From: RYN-230 sp963768945
Lineage (GTDB): Bacteria > Actinomycetota > Actinomycetes > Streptosporangiales > Streptosporangiaceae
NCBI GenBank assembly: GCA_963768945.1
Contig: CAVYJW010000002.1
Coordinates: forward strand, 222,888 to 286,887
Length of the DNA: 64,000 nucleotides
Direction of reading: 5' to 3'
Shown here: piece after piece, positions 50,839 through 59,337 of the stretch
How the letters are laid out: every line of letters starts with the position of its first letter
Position numbering within the stretch: the stretch's first letter is position 1
Translations under genes and position numbers: made by a program
Notes under the pieces: generated by a model
Database searches by the model: none
What the model was told of the DNA's origin: nothing
The model's input: the letters and a program-made list of their open reading frames with translations, nothing else

Positions 50839-51726
50839 ATGAATCCGTTCGGGTCAGTCACGGCTAGCTTGCTGGTCGTCAACCTCGTAGACGCATGGCT
50901 TTATGGCTCGCTGCTCGCCGCGGTGGCCGTTGCGCTGACGCTGGTGTTCGGGCTGGGACGGGTCGTGAACTTCGCCATCGGCGCGTTCTACGCGCTCGGC
51001 GCGTTCATCGCCTACTCGTTCCAGCGGGCGGCCGGCTACTGGCCGGCCGTCGTCCTGGCCGCGATCTGCGTGACCGTGCTCGCGGGCGCGATCGAGCGGA
51101 TCACGATCCGCCCGCTGCGGGGACGCACGGAGATCAGCACGCTACTCGCGACGTTCGGGCTGGCCATCCTGCTCGACGGCCTGATACAGGTCGTGTGGGG
51201 CACGTCAACCCGCACGATGAACAGCCCGATCAGCGGGACGGTGCCGGTGGGCGGGCAGCGGATGAGCGTCTTCATCTTCGTCGCGGCCGCGCTCGCGACC
51301 GCCGTCAGCGCCGGGATATGGGCTCTCCTGCGGTGGACCGGCGCCGGGACGGTCCTCCGCGGCGCGAGCCAGAACGCCAGCATGGCCGAGCTGCTGGGCG
51401 TCAACACGACCGCCCTGATGACCGGCTTGTTCGCGGCCTCGGCCGGGATCGCCGCACTGATCGGCGGGCTTGCCGGGCCGATTTTCTCGGTGCGGCCCGG
51501 GATGGACCTCGACTTCCTGATCGACGCCTTCCTGGCCGTCGTGATCGGAGGGCTGGGGAGCGTCCGCGGCGCGATCGTAGGGGCCTACCTCGTCGCGCTG
51601 GCCGCCAACCTGTCGCTGACGTTCATGACGGGCGACGTCGCGACGGCGGTGTCCTTCGTGATCGTGATCGTGATCCTGCTCGCGCGGCCGTCCGGCATCT
51701 TCCGTGAGGGGCGGGTGATCACGTGA
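50839..51726 (+). CDS. LivH-type ABC transporter permease
   Basis: A 295-residue permease with about eight hydrophobic segments. FGLGRVVNFAIGAFYALGAF and GLGSVRGAIVGAYLVALAAN are LivH signatures, and the coupling region near LLRWTGAGTVLRGASQNASM is present. ATG 50839 follows the binding protein after a 90-bp repeat-rich gap. Its stop overlaps the next gene (GTGA). Confidence 0.92.
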   Translation: MNPFGSVTASLLVVNLVDAWLYGSLLAAVAVALTLVFGLGRVVNFAIGAFYALGAFIAYSFQRAAGYWPAVVLAAICVTVLAGAIERITIRPLRGRTEISTLLATFGLAILLDGLIQVVWGTSTRTMNSPISGTVPVGGQRMSVFIFVAAALATAVSAGIWALLRWTGAGTVLRGASQNASMAELLGVNTTALMTGLFAASAGIAALIGGLAGPIFSVRPGMDLDFLIDAFLAVVIGGLGSVRGAIVGAYLVALAANLSLTFMTGDVATAVSFVIVIVILLARPSGIFREGRVIT

Positions 51727-52754
51727 TCACCGGGTCCGGGCAGACAGCAGGGCTGGCCACCCGCACCCGCGCGCTCCTCGCCCCGGCCGCCCGCACCGCA
51801 GGCTCGGACAGCCGCCGGAGGTGGGTGCTGCCAGCCGTGCTCACGATCGGGATCGCGTTCCCGTTCATCCTGGCCAACGACGCGTACAACCTCCAGCTGG
51901 CGGGCGACGCAATCGCGCTGGGCACCTGGGTGATGGGGCTCGACATCCTCGTCGGGTTCACCGGGCTGGTGTCGTTCGGCCACGCGGCCTGGCTGGCGGT
52001 CGGCGCGTACACGTTCGGTTACCTCGCTCAGCAGCACTGGGACGCGGTGCCCGCGATCGCCGTGACGATCGCCATCACGGCCGGGCTCTCCTGGCTGATG
52101 GGGATCGTGGCCACCCGGGCCGGCGGGCTCGCGTTCGCGATCATCACCCTCGCGGAAGGGGTCGTCCTGTATACGGTCATCCTCCACCTGAGCTTTCTCG
52201 GCGGCGGGATCGGCCTGTTTGGCGTGCCACTGCCGCGGATCGCCGGATTCAGCCTCCTCGGCAGCGAGCGGAGCCTCTACTTCTTCGCGCTTGCGCTCGC
52301 CGTGGTCAGCTACCTGTTGCTGAGATCGCTGGTCGCCTCGCCGGTCGGCGGTTTCTGGCGGGCGATCCGCGACGACCGTGTGCGTGCCCAGTCGATCGGG
52401 ATCGAACTGCAGCGATACGAGGTGCTGGCGTTCGTCGTCGCTGCGGTCATCGGTGCGGTCGGCGGCATCGCGTTCGTCGCGCTCAACGCCGGCATCGGCC
52501 CAGCCCAGTTCGACTGGAGTCAGTCCGGCCTGGCCCTGGTGATCCTCATCGTCGGCGGCTCCGGCACGATTTACGGCGCGCTGATCGGCGCGATCATCTA
52601 CGTCTTCGCCTCCAACTACCTCACCTCCAGCTTCGCGAGCACCTGGCAGGTGTACTTCGGCGCACTATTCGTCGCGCTCGTCCTGCTGCTGCCAGGCGGG
52701 GTGGCCGGGTTGCTCCGGCTGGCGTCCGGCCGGTTGCGCAGGCAGCCATCATGA
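51723..52754 (+). CDS. LivM-type ABC transporter permease
   Basis: A 343-residue permease. MGLDILVGFTGLVSFGHAAW is the LivM hallmark, and GGSGTIYGALIGAIIYVFAS its second conserved block. The GTG overlaps the LivH stop by 4 nt and its own TGA overlaps the ATPase ATG. Together with LivH it makes the channel. Confidence 0.92.
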   Translation: MITGSGQTAGLATRTRALLAPAARTAGSDSRRRWVLPAVLTIGIAFPFILANDAYNLQLAGDAIALGTWVMGLDILVGFTGLVSFGHAAWLAVGAYTFGYLAQQHWDAVPAIAVTIAITAGLSWLMGIVATRAGGLAFAIITLAEGVVLYTVILHLSFLGGGIGLFGVPLPRIAGFSLLGSERSLYFFALALAVVSYLLLRSLVASPVGGFWRAIRDDRVRAQSIGIELQRYEVLAFVVAAVIGAVGGIAFVALNAGIGPAQFDWSQSGLALVILIVGGSGTIYGALIGAIIYVFASNYLTSSFASTWQVYFGALFVALVLLLPGGVAGLLRLASGRLRRQPS

Positions 52755-54322
52755 CTGCGGTGCTCGAGGTCACTGGCCTGTCGAGGCGGTTCGGCGCCTT
52801 GCAGGCGCTGGACGGAATCGGGCTCACGGTGGCCGAGCGTGGCGTGCACTCGATCATCGGGCCGAACGGCGCCGGGAAAACTACCCTGTTCAACTGCATC
52901 ACGGGGCTGGTCCGGCCCGACGAGGGCTCGGTCGCGCTCGCGGGCCGCGACATCACCAAGCTCGCGGTGGTGGCCCGCGTGCGGCTGGGCCTGGTGCGGA
53001 CGTTCCAGGTCAGCCGGGTATTCGACAGCTTGTCTGCGCGGGAGAACATCAGGCTGGCGCTGCAGAAGACCAGCCTGCAGGGCCGCCTCGGGCTGCGGCT
53101 CGGCCGGGCTGCGCGGCGCCGGATCGAGGATCGCTGCGGTGAGCTGCTGGATGAGGTCGGACTGGCGCAGGCCAGCCAGGATTTCCCCAGCGGAACGCTT
53201 TCGCACGCCGACCGGCGCGCGGTCGAGGTGGCGATGGCGCTAGCCTGCGATCCGGTGGTGCTGTGCCTTGACGAGCCCACCGCGGGCATCGGCGTGGGCG
53301 AGGCGGAACGGATGGCCGAGCTGATCGGGCGGCTCGGCGAGCGGCTGGCGGTGCTCCTGATCGAGCACCGGATGAGCCTGGTCCAGAGCGTCTCGCGGCA
53401 GGTCAGTGTGCTCTCCCGCGGCGCGTTGCTCGCCCAGGGGCCGCCGGAGGTGATCGCTGCGGACCCCCGCGTCCAGGATGCCTACCTGGGTGGCGCCCCG
53501 GCCACCCGCGCCCTGACGGAGCCGCGCCTCCGCACGCTCCGGAACCCGGCGACGGCGGCCCTGGCTGAAGATCTGGTGCTGCGCGACGTGCACACGTATT
53601 ACGGCTCCAGTCATGTGCTGCATGGAGTGAGCCTGATTGCGCGCCAGGGGCAGGTCTCAAGCATTCTCGGCCGGAACGGGGCGGGCAAGACCACCACGCT
53701 CGCGACGGTCATGAACCTGGTCCAGGCCCGGTCGGGCTCGATCCGGCTCGGGTCGCATGAGCTGGTGGGGCGCCCGGCGCACGCGGTGGCGGGCCTGGGT
53801 ATCGCACTGGTGCCCGAGAACCGCTGGGTGTTCCCGGAACTGACCGTCGAGCAGAACCTGCGTGTGGCGGCTGGCTCACGCGTTGCGCTTCAGGAGGCGT
53901 ATGCCGAGTTTCCCGTCCTCGCCGAGCGGTGCCAGGCCAAGGGTTCCGAGCTGAGCGGTGGCCAGCAGCAGATGCTCGCGCTCGCCCGCGCCCTCGTCCG
54001 CAGCGCGAGCGTGGTCCTGCTCGACGAGCCGACGCAGGGCCTTAGCCCAGCCTACGTCGAAGTGGTGATCGGCTACATCCGGCGGCTGCGGGAACGAGGC
54101 GTCACCGTGGTTCTCGTCGAGCAGAGCATCGACGTCGTCGCGGCGGTGGCCGACACCGTCTACCTGATGCGCGACGGCGAGATCGCGGCCGAGGTCGCGG
54201 CCGCCGAGCTTGACCGCGAACACCCGCTGGTGCAGGAATGCCTGCTGCTGGAGCCGGTGTCGCTGCCTGGCGGGCCCGGCGAACACCGGCACTGGGCCGG
54301 GGAAGGAGCTGCTCGCGAATGA
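52751..54322 (+). CDS. Fused LivG-LivF ABC ATPase
   Basis: A 523-residue protein with two complete ATP-binding domains. The first (about 4-245): GPNGAGKTTL, the LivG form TFQVSRVFDSLSARENI, signature SHADRRAVE (a divergent LSGGQ), Walker B VLCLDEPTAG. The second (about 270-505): GRNGAGKTTT, VPENRWVFPELTVEQNL as in LivF, LSGGQQQ, VLLDEPTQG. These are normally two proteins. The first signature lacks the GG, so its site may be weak. It overlaps both neighbours by 4 nt. Confidence 0.9.
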   Translation: MTAVLEVTGLSRRFGALQALDGIGLTVAERGVHSIIGPNGAGKTTLFNCITGLVRPDEGSVALAGRDITKLAVVARVRLGLVRTFQVSRVFDSLSARENIRLALQKTSLQGRLGLRLGRAARRRIEDRCGELLDEVGLAQASQDFPSGTLSHADRRAVEVAMALACDPVVLCLDEPTAGIGVGEAERMAELIGRLGERLAVLLIEHRMSLVQSVSRQVSVLSRGALLAQGPPEVIAADPRVQDAYLGGAPATRALTEPRLRTLRNPATAALAEDLVLRDVHTYYGSSHVLHGVSLIARQGQVSSILGRNGAGKTTTLATVMNLVQARSGSIRLGSHELVGRPAHAVAGLGIALVPENRWVFPELTVEQNLRVAAGSRVALQEAYAEFPVLAERCQAKGSELSGGQQQMLALARALVRSASVVLLDEPTQGLSPAYVEVVIGYIRRLRERGVTVVLVEQSIDVVAAVADTVYLMRDGEIAAEVAAAELDREHPLVQECLLLEPVSLPGGPGEHRHWAGEGAARE

Positions 54323-54537
54323 CCGACGACCAGATCACATACCAGATGATTCGCGCGGTGCGGGACGAGACGGGCGCCAGCCATGAGGAATGCCGCCGGG
54401 CCCTGGAGGAGTCCGGCGGCGACGTGGCCCGTGCCGCCGCGCTCTGGTACGCGCGCAAGCGGGACGGTGCCGTCGTATCCGGTCGATCGCCGCAGGAACG
54501 TCCTCGTGAGAACGGGCCGCAGTCCGAAAGGAGCTAG
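54319..54537 (+). CDS. Small UBA/TS-N domain protein
   Basis: A 72-residue protein whose residues 7-45 (YQMIRAVRDETGASHEECRR, ALEESGGDVARAAALW) match the UBA-like N-terminal domain of elongation factor Ts. It has no EF-Ts core. The ATG overlaps the transporter ATPase stop (ATGA), and the monooxygenase gene follows 2 nt later, so it is a fixed part of the operon. The rest is basic and disordered. A role as adaptor for assembly or turnover of the neighbour is a guess. Confidence 0.75.
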   Translation: MTDDQITYQMIRAVRDETGASHEECRRALEESGGDVARAAALWYARKRDGAVVSGRSPQERPRENGPQSERS

Positions 54538-54539
54538 CA

Positions 54540-55748
54540 ATGCTTGACGTGGAATACACAGATCCGATGCAGTTCTCGTACTGGGCGCCGCTCGGGAGCG
54601 GCGGGTTTGTCGTCTCGAAGATCGAACAGCGGACCGAGTTCAATTTCGAGGCGAACGTCCGCTACATCCAGGCCGCCGAGCGCACCGGGTTCGAATATGC
54701 GCTGATGCCAGCCCGGTATTTCGTCAGTCACGGCTGGCCCTCGCAGTTCGAGGCGGTGACAACCAGCGCCGGACTGAGCCAGGTCACCAACCGGATCAAG
54801 ATCCTGGCCGCTCTTCATCCCGGACTATGGCACCCGGGAATCGTGGCGAAGATGGGCGCCACCATCGATCACATGTCGGGCGGGCGCTGGGGGCTGAACA
54901 TCACCACGGGCTGGTTCAAGGAGGAGTTCATCGGCTTCGGCGAGCCGTGGCTCGATCACGATGAGCGTTACCGGCGCTCCGAGGAGTTCATCCGGGTGCT
55001 CACCGGGCTGTGGACCGAGGACGAGTTCAATTTCGCCGGCGACTTCTACCGCATCCACGATGCACCGTTGCGGCCGAAGCCGCTGGCCAAGCCGCGTCCG
55101 GAGATCTTCCAGGGCGGAAACTCGATGGCCTCCCGCCGCGTCGCCGCCCGGGTCTCGAACCTCATGTTCATCAACGGCCACACGCTCGAGGAGGCCAGGG
55201 CGATCGCCCATGACGTCAAAGGCATGGCCCTAACGGAAGGCCGCGTAGTGAAGGGGATCCCGGCATCCCAGGCCAACGCGCGTGCCGATGATCCGTTCGG
55301 GCCGTTTGGCTGCGGGCTGAACTGCTTCATTATCTGCCGCGACACCGAAGAGGAGGCGCGGGAAGTTTTCCGCGAGATCGTCCGGCACGCCGATTGGGAG
55401 GCGATCAACGCCTTCAAGCAGCAGGTGCAGGGGGGCGCCGGCCGGTCTTCCGCGGAGGGGGTCGGAATGTGGACAGACTCGAAAGGGACCGACTTCGTCC
55501 AGCAGAACGACGGTTTCAGGCCAGACCTGATCGGCACGCCGAGGCAGATCGCGGAGAAGATCGAAGCGCTGCACTCAGCTGGGATCGATTTGATCCAGTG
55601 CGGCTTCCTGCATTACGAGGAGGACCTCGCGAACTTCGGCGAGAAGGTGATCCCGCTGGTCCGCGAGCGCGAAGAGCGGCTCGCGGCGGGAGACGGGTTC
55701 CGCGTGCGGACATATCAGAGCGGCCTCGCCGCGGCGCCCGCCCGGTGA
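54540..55748 (+). CDS. SfnG-like LLM flavin monooxygenase
   Basis: A 402-residue LLM enzyme. MQFSYWAPLGSGGFVVSKIE, GFEYALMPARYFVSHGWPSQ, ILAALHPGLWHPGIVAKMGA, INITTGWFKEEFIGFGEPWL-like and FLHYEEDLANFGEKVIPLVR place it with SfnG/dimethylsulfone monooxygenase and relatives. Reaction expected: FMNH2- and oxygen-dependent oxidation with release of a sulfinate or similar product. AAGGAG lies 7-12 nt before ATG 54540. It depends on a reductase, presumably that at 48624. Exact substrate unknown. Confidence 0.85.
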   Translation: MLDVEYTDPMQFSYWAPLGSGGFVVSKIEQRTEFNFEANVRYIQAAERTGFEYALMPARYFVSHGWPSQFEAVTTSAGLSQVTNRIKILAALHPGLWHPGIVAKMGATIDHMSGGRWGLNITTGWFKEEFIGFGEPWLDHDERYRRSEEFIRVLTGLWTEDEFNFAGDFYRIHDAPLRPKPLAKPRPEIFQGGNSMASRRVAARVSNLMFINGHTLEEARAIAHDVKGMALTEGRVVKGIPASQANARADDPFGPFGCGLNCFIICRDTEEEAREVFREIVRHADWEAINAFKQQVQGGAGRSSAEGVGMWTDSKGTDFVQQNDGFRPDLIGTPRQIAEKIEALHSAGIDLIQCGFLHYEEDLANFGEKVIPLVREREERLAAGDGFRVRTYQSGLAAAPAR

Positions 55749-55827
55749 ACCCTCCCGCCCGACCGGGAGGCGCGGGAGCAAGTCGATGTCTCCGTCCAAA
55801 TCAGGAAAATGAACTGAGGAGAAGAAC

Positions 55828-56328
55828 ATGTCACTGAAGACTCTCATCGATGACAACCGCACTGCGGTCGAAGCAGACCCGGCGCAGGCGGCCGCCGCCT
55901 TCTCGGTCACCGGGCAACTGGTCGGGACGACCGAGGTCGCGATCCGCACGCGCGGCCACCAGCTCACCGTCGATGAGCCGCCAGTACTCGGCGGCGCTGA
56001 TCTGGGCGCGAACCCGGTCGAGCACGCGCTGATCGCGCTCGCCTCGTGCCAGGCGATCACCTACCGGTTCTGGGCGGCGCAGCTCGGGATCGAGCTCGAC
56101 GGGCTGGAGGTGGTCGCCGAGGGCGACCTCGACGTACGCGGCTTCTTCGGCTTCGACGACAGCGTCCGGCCTGGATTCACCGCGGTCCGGCTGAAGGTCA
56201 CCCCGAGCGGCCCAGAATCCGCAGAACGTTATCAGCAGCTCGCCGATGCGGTCAACGCGCACTGCCCAGTTCTCGACCTCTTCGGCCACGCCACCCCGAT
56301 AGAGCGCACTATCGCTGTGCCTGCGTAG
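55828..56328 (+). CDS. OsmC-family protein
   Basis: A 166-residue OsmC/YhfA-like protein. The conserved thiol cysteines are in ALIALASCQAITYRFW and NAHCPVLDLF. OsmC proteins reduce organic hydroperoxides through these thiols; the YhfA branch is less clear. It follows the LLM gene by 79 bp with GAGGAG before its ATG, so it may be co-expressed and protect against oxidants made by the monooxygenases, which is inference. Confidence 0.87.
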   Translation: MSLKTLIDDNRTAVEADPAQAAAAFSVTGQLVGTTEVAIRTRGHQLTVDEPPVLGGADLGANPVEHALIALASCQAITYRFWAAQLGIELDGLEVVAEGDLDVRGFFGFDDSVRPGFTAVRLKVTPSGPESAERYQQLADAVNAHCPVLDLFGHATPIERTIAVPA

Positions 56329-56426
56329 CCGGAAGCGTTCCTGGCGGAGGAAGCCCAAAGCGGGGGGGGAATCGGGTGGCAAATGGGCGACTCCAACATC
56401 GACCTGTCTCGGTGTCCTGATGATCT

Positions 56427-56457
56427 GGCCCCACCCGGCCACCGGCCGGGTGGGGCC
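56427..56457. terminator. Hairpin terminator of the sulfur operon
   Basis: GGCCCCACCCGGCC (56427-56440) and its exact reverse complement (56444-56457) flank a 3-nt loop, about 100 bp after the OsmC gene and before the Nudix gene. No U tract, as is common in high-GC actinomycetes. Confidence 0.7.
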
Positions 56458-56485
56458 TCGGCCGTCCTGGGGTAGGTTGCGCCCC

Positions 56486-57037
56486 GTGACTTCGATCCGG
56501 GACCTGCTCCGCCACTACCAGCCGGAAAGCGAGACCGAGACCGCGGACGTCGCGCGGGTGCGGGCGCTCGCTGAGCGCACACAAGACCCGTACCTGCGGT
56601 CGCTGCCGCTGCACGTCACCGGGTCCGCGCTGATCGTCCACCCCGATAGCGGCCGGGTGCTGCTGCGCTGGCACCCGCGCCAGCAGGCCTGGCTCCAGGT
56701 CGGCGGCCACGGAGACCCCGGCGAGCTCGACCCGCTCGGCATCGCGCGGCGCGAGGCGGCCGAGGAGACCGGCCTGGCCGATCTGATCCCGTGGCCGGAC
56801 CCGCGGCTGCAGCACGTGGTCATCGTCTCGGTGCCCGCGGCCGCGACGGATCCCGCGCACCAGCACGCCGACGTGCGCTTCTTCCTGGCTACCCGGACTC
56901 CCGACGCGATCGTGCCGGAAGAGCCGGGCGCCCCGCTGCGCTGGCTCACGATCCCCGAGGCCCTGGAGCTGACCGCCGAGACCAACCTGAGGGAGACACT
57001 GAACCGGGCCGAGCGATTGCTCCCCGATCGTCCCTGA
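56486..57037 (+). CDS. Nudix hydrolase
   Basis: A 183-residue Nudix protein. The box GGHGDPGELDPLGIARREAA then EETGL has the conserved REAAEE core with one extra residue in the first spacer. It hydrolyses a nucleoside diphosphate linked to another group; substrate unknown. GTG 56486 marks the start of conserved sequence; the frame to 56420 includes the terminator hairpin. Confidence 0.87.
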   Translation: MTSIRDLLRHYQPESETETADVARVRALAERTQDPYLRSLPLHVTGSALIVHPDSGRVLLRWHPRQQAWLQVGGHGDPGELDPLGIARREAAEETGLADLIPWPDPRLQHVVIVSVPAAATDPAHQHADVRFFLATRTPDAIVPEEPGAPLRWLTIPEALELTAETNLRETLNRAERLLPDRP

Positions 57038-57270
57038 AACAGCGCTCTCCTAACTAATTTCTACTTTTTGTCCGAAATAGCACACGTTGAGTCTGTTGTA
57101 CTGCCATGCTGCCCGATGAGCGAATATCAGGCCTGGTGAGAGGCGGAGGTTGCCGCGTAGCCGGGCGCCGATCGGCGTTAGGCAGGGTCTTGAAAGCAGG
57201 AAACTCGCGCAGCACGAGCAGGAAGTTCCGGAGGACCGGACGGCACACGGCGCCCTCACAGGCGCAGAAG
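57038..57270 (+). promoter_or_regulatory. Leader region of the LysM lysozyme gene
   Basis: A 233-bp region with an AT-rich start (CTAACTAATTTCTACTTTTT, 57050-57069), unusual here and likely to hold the promoter. LysM-type genes in actinobacteria often have a c-di-AMP riboswitch in this position, but I could not find its conserved blocks. Confidence 0.4.
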
Positions 57271-58311
57271 ATGGCCCGTCGGGCCGGCAAGGCCGCGCCG
57301 GCCGTGGTGGTGGTGGGGGCGCTGGCCGCCGCACCGCAGACCGCGTGGGCCTCCACGGCGGCGCACGCGTCGGACGCCGGGCAGGCCGCCCCGGCCACCC
57401 AGCAGCACCAGATCACCCAGGCGCACCAGACTTCCCGGGACCACCTCACTTCCCGGGACCACGTCACTTCCCGGGACCACGGGAACGCGGCCAGGCACCC
57501 CGGCCGCCAGGCGGCGCGGACCTACACGGTTCGCACCGGGGACACGCTGAGCGGGATCGCGCAGCAGTTTTACGGCCATGCCAGCGACTGGGGGTGGCTG
57601 TACCGCATCAACCAGGCCAAGATCAGCGACCCGAACCTGATCTACACCGGGCAGGTGTTCAGCGTCCCGGCCGACCCGCCTGCCTCGGTCCGCAACGGGA
57701 CCTACCAGGCCGCGGCCAGCACCGCAGCCAGCAGCACGGCGGCCAGCAGCACCGGGGCCAGCAGCACCGGGGCGGCCAGCGCCGCGGGCAACCAGTCGTC
57801 GGTAAGCAGCCCGGCCAGCAGTTCCCAGGGCAGCGGCTCGTCCGGCACCGCGGCGAGCAGCGCGCCGGACACCACCACGGCGAGCGGTCACGGCGGGTCG
57901 TGCTCGGGGTCGGCGGGCGGGATGGTCCCCGCGAACTACGCGGCGATCGTGAACTTCCTGACCTCACACGGCTACACCGGGAACGCGGCCGCCGGGATCG
58001 CCGGGAACATCTGGCAGGAGTCCGGCGGCAACCCTGAGTCGGTCGGTGACGGCGGCGGCGGCCTGATCGGCTGGACGCCACTGCCCGGCGGGTATGTGAC
58101 CGGGAACTACGCGGCGGACCTGCAGACCCAGCTGACGGCGATCCTGGCCTTCAACCAGATCTGGTCGCAGTACATCCCGGCGCTGAACGCCGCGTCCTCC
58201 CCGGCCGCCGCGGCAGCGATCTACGTCACCGATTTCGAGCGGGCCGGCATCCCCGCGGTGGGCAACCGCGAGGCGGCTGCCGAGGCCGTGGCCGCGGCCT
58301 GCGGGATCTGA
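57271..58311 (+). CDS. Secreted LysM and phage-tail-lysozyme-like cell wall hydrolase
   Basis: A 346-residue exported protein. Signal peptide MARRAGKAAPAVVVVGALAA with cleavage near PQTAWAS. A linker carries three SRDH(L/V)T repeats. LysM (about 88-140: YTVRTGDTLSGIAQQFYGH then DPNLIYTGQVFSVP) binds peptidoglycan. A Ser/Ala/Thr linker has five-residue repeats. The C-terminal domain (PANYAAIVNFLTSHGYTGNA to the end) is a tail-lysozyme-like domain with the candidate catalytic Glu in NIWQESGGNP. Likely used in wall remodelling. ATG 57271 gives a clean signal; starts up to 57106 are possible. Confidence 0.88.
   Translation: MARRAGKAAPAVVVVGALAAAPQTAWASTAAHASDAGQAAPATQQHQITQAHQTSRDHLTSRDHVTSRDHGNAARHPGRQAARTYTVRTGDTLSGIAQQFYGHASDWGWLYRINQAKISDPNLIYTGQVFSVPADPPASVRNGTYQAAASTAASSTAASSTGASSTGAASAAGNQSSVSSPASSSQGSGSSGTAASSAPDTTTASGHGGSCSGSAGGMVPANYAAIVNFLTSHGYTGNAAAGIAGNIWQESGGNPESVGDGGGGLIGWTPLPGGYVTGNYAADLQTQLTAILAFNQIWSQYIPALNAASSPAAAAAIYVTDFERAGIPAVGNREAAAEAVAAACGI
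57430..57483 (+). repeat. 18-bp minisatellite in the LysM gene
   Basis: Three 18-bp units (ACTTCCCGGGACCACGTC type) at 57430, 57448 and 57466 encode the SRDH repeats between signal peptide and LysM domain. Confidence 0.9.
57716..57775 (+). repeat. 15-bp repeat in the LysM-lysozyme linker
   Basis: GCCAGCAGCACCGGG-type 15-bp units, about four in tandem, encode Ala-Ser-Ser-Thr-Gly repeats in the linker. Confidence 0.8.
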
Positions 58312-58405
58312 ATCAACCCCGCAGCAGGCCCCCTGGGCCCGGCGTCCCGGCATGTCCGGGGCCGCCGGGCCCAGTTGCGTAGGATCGGCACCGAGGTGAC
58401 GCGCG

Positions 58406-59314
58406 ATGGCAATCGACTACGTCCACGGCTACTCGGCCGGCGAGAAAACCCGGCTGGACGATCAGGCCACCACGCTGACCGGGCTGCTGCACGCCGACAC
58501 CCGGTACCCGGCGGGCAGCCAGGTACTCGAAGCGGGCTGCGGGGTGGGCGCGCAGACCGTCATCCTGGCCGGCCACAGCCCTGAGGCCTCGTTCACCTCG
58601 ATCGACATCTCACCTGCTTCCCTGGCGCAGGCCCAAGACCGTACCCGCCGGGCGGGCTACGCCAACGTGACCTTCCAGCAGGCTGATCTTTTCCGGCTGC
58701 CCTACCGGGCGGACGGTTTCGACCATGTCTTCGTCTGCTTCGTGCTGGAGCACCTGCGCGACCCGCTCGCGGCTCTGGCCGAGCTGATGCGGGTGCTGCG
58801 TCCCGGCGGCTCGCTGAGCGTCATCGAGGGTGACCACGGCTCCGCTTACTTCCATCCCGACAGCGACTACGCCCGGCGGGCCATCCAATGCCTGATCGAC
58901 CTGCAGCGGCAAGGCGGCGGCGACGCGCTGATCGGGCGCCGGCTGTACCCGTTGCTGGTCCGGGCGGGCTACCGCGAGGTCGCGGTGTCACCCCGGATGG
59001 TCTACGTGGACGCCAGCAAGCCTGCTCTGGCCGAGGGCTTCAGCCGCAAGACGTTCACGGCCATGGTTGAGGGCGTCGGCGCGCAGGCGGTCGGGCAGGG
59101 ACTGATGGACGCGGCGGACTGGGCGGCGGGGATCAGCGACCTGCGCCTGGCGGCCGGCCCGGACGGGACGTTCTGCTACACGTTCTTAAGGCGGTCGCGT
59201 TCAAGTAGCACGGCGCAGTGGACCGGGCCGTGCCCGGGCCCGGGGGCCGGGCGGGTCTTCGTTATCTGCGGTTATCGACAGGAAACTGCCCGCGCTCGCG
59301 CGCCAGGCGGATGA
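58406..59314 (+). CDS. SAM-dependent methyltransferase (class I)
   Basis: A 302-residue methyltransferase. Motif I VLEAGCGVGAQTVILA, motif II FTSIDISPASLAQAQDR, DHVFVCFVLEHLRDP and LRPGGSLSVIEGDHG are clear; the centre (YPLLVRAGYREV) is typical of methyltransferase_11/UbiE-like enzymes. Residues after about 265 look unrelated and overlap a possible small gene on the other strand, so the true end may be earlier. Substrate unknown. Confidence 0.87.
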   Translation: MAIDYVHGYSAGEKTRLDDQATTLTGLLHADTRYPAGSQVLEAGCGVGAQTVILAGHSPEASFTSIDISPASLAQAQDRTRRAGYANVTFQQADLFRLPYRADGFDHVFVCFVLEHLRDPLAALAELMRVLRPGGSLSVIEGDHGSAYFHPDSDYARRAIQCLIDLQRQGGGDALIGRRLYPLLVRAGYREVAVSPRMVYVDASKPALAEGFSRKTFTAMVEGVGAQAVGQGLMDAADWAAGISDLRLAAGPDGTFCYTFLRRSRSSSTAQWTGPCPGPGAGRVFVICGYRQETARARAPGG

Positions 59315-59337
59315 GCAGGTCAGTAGCGCGTGCCTGG

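Noticed and set aside
57038..57270. c-di-AMP (ydaO) riboswitch ahead of the LysM gene
   Set aside because: The conserved ydaO sequence blocks could not be found in the leader.
57271..58311. Prophage because of a tail-lysozyme domain
   Set aside because: It has a signal peptide and LysM domain, and no other phage genes are nearby; it fits a host wall hydrolase.
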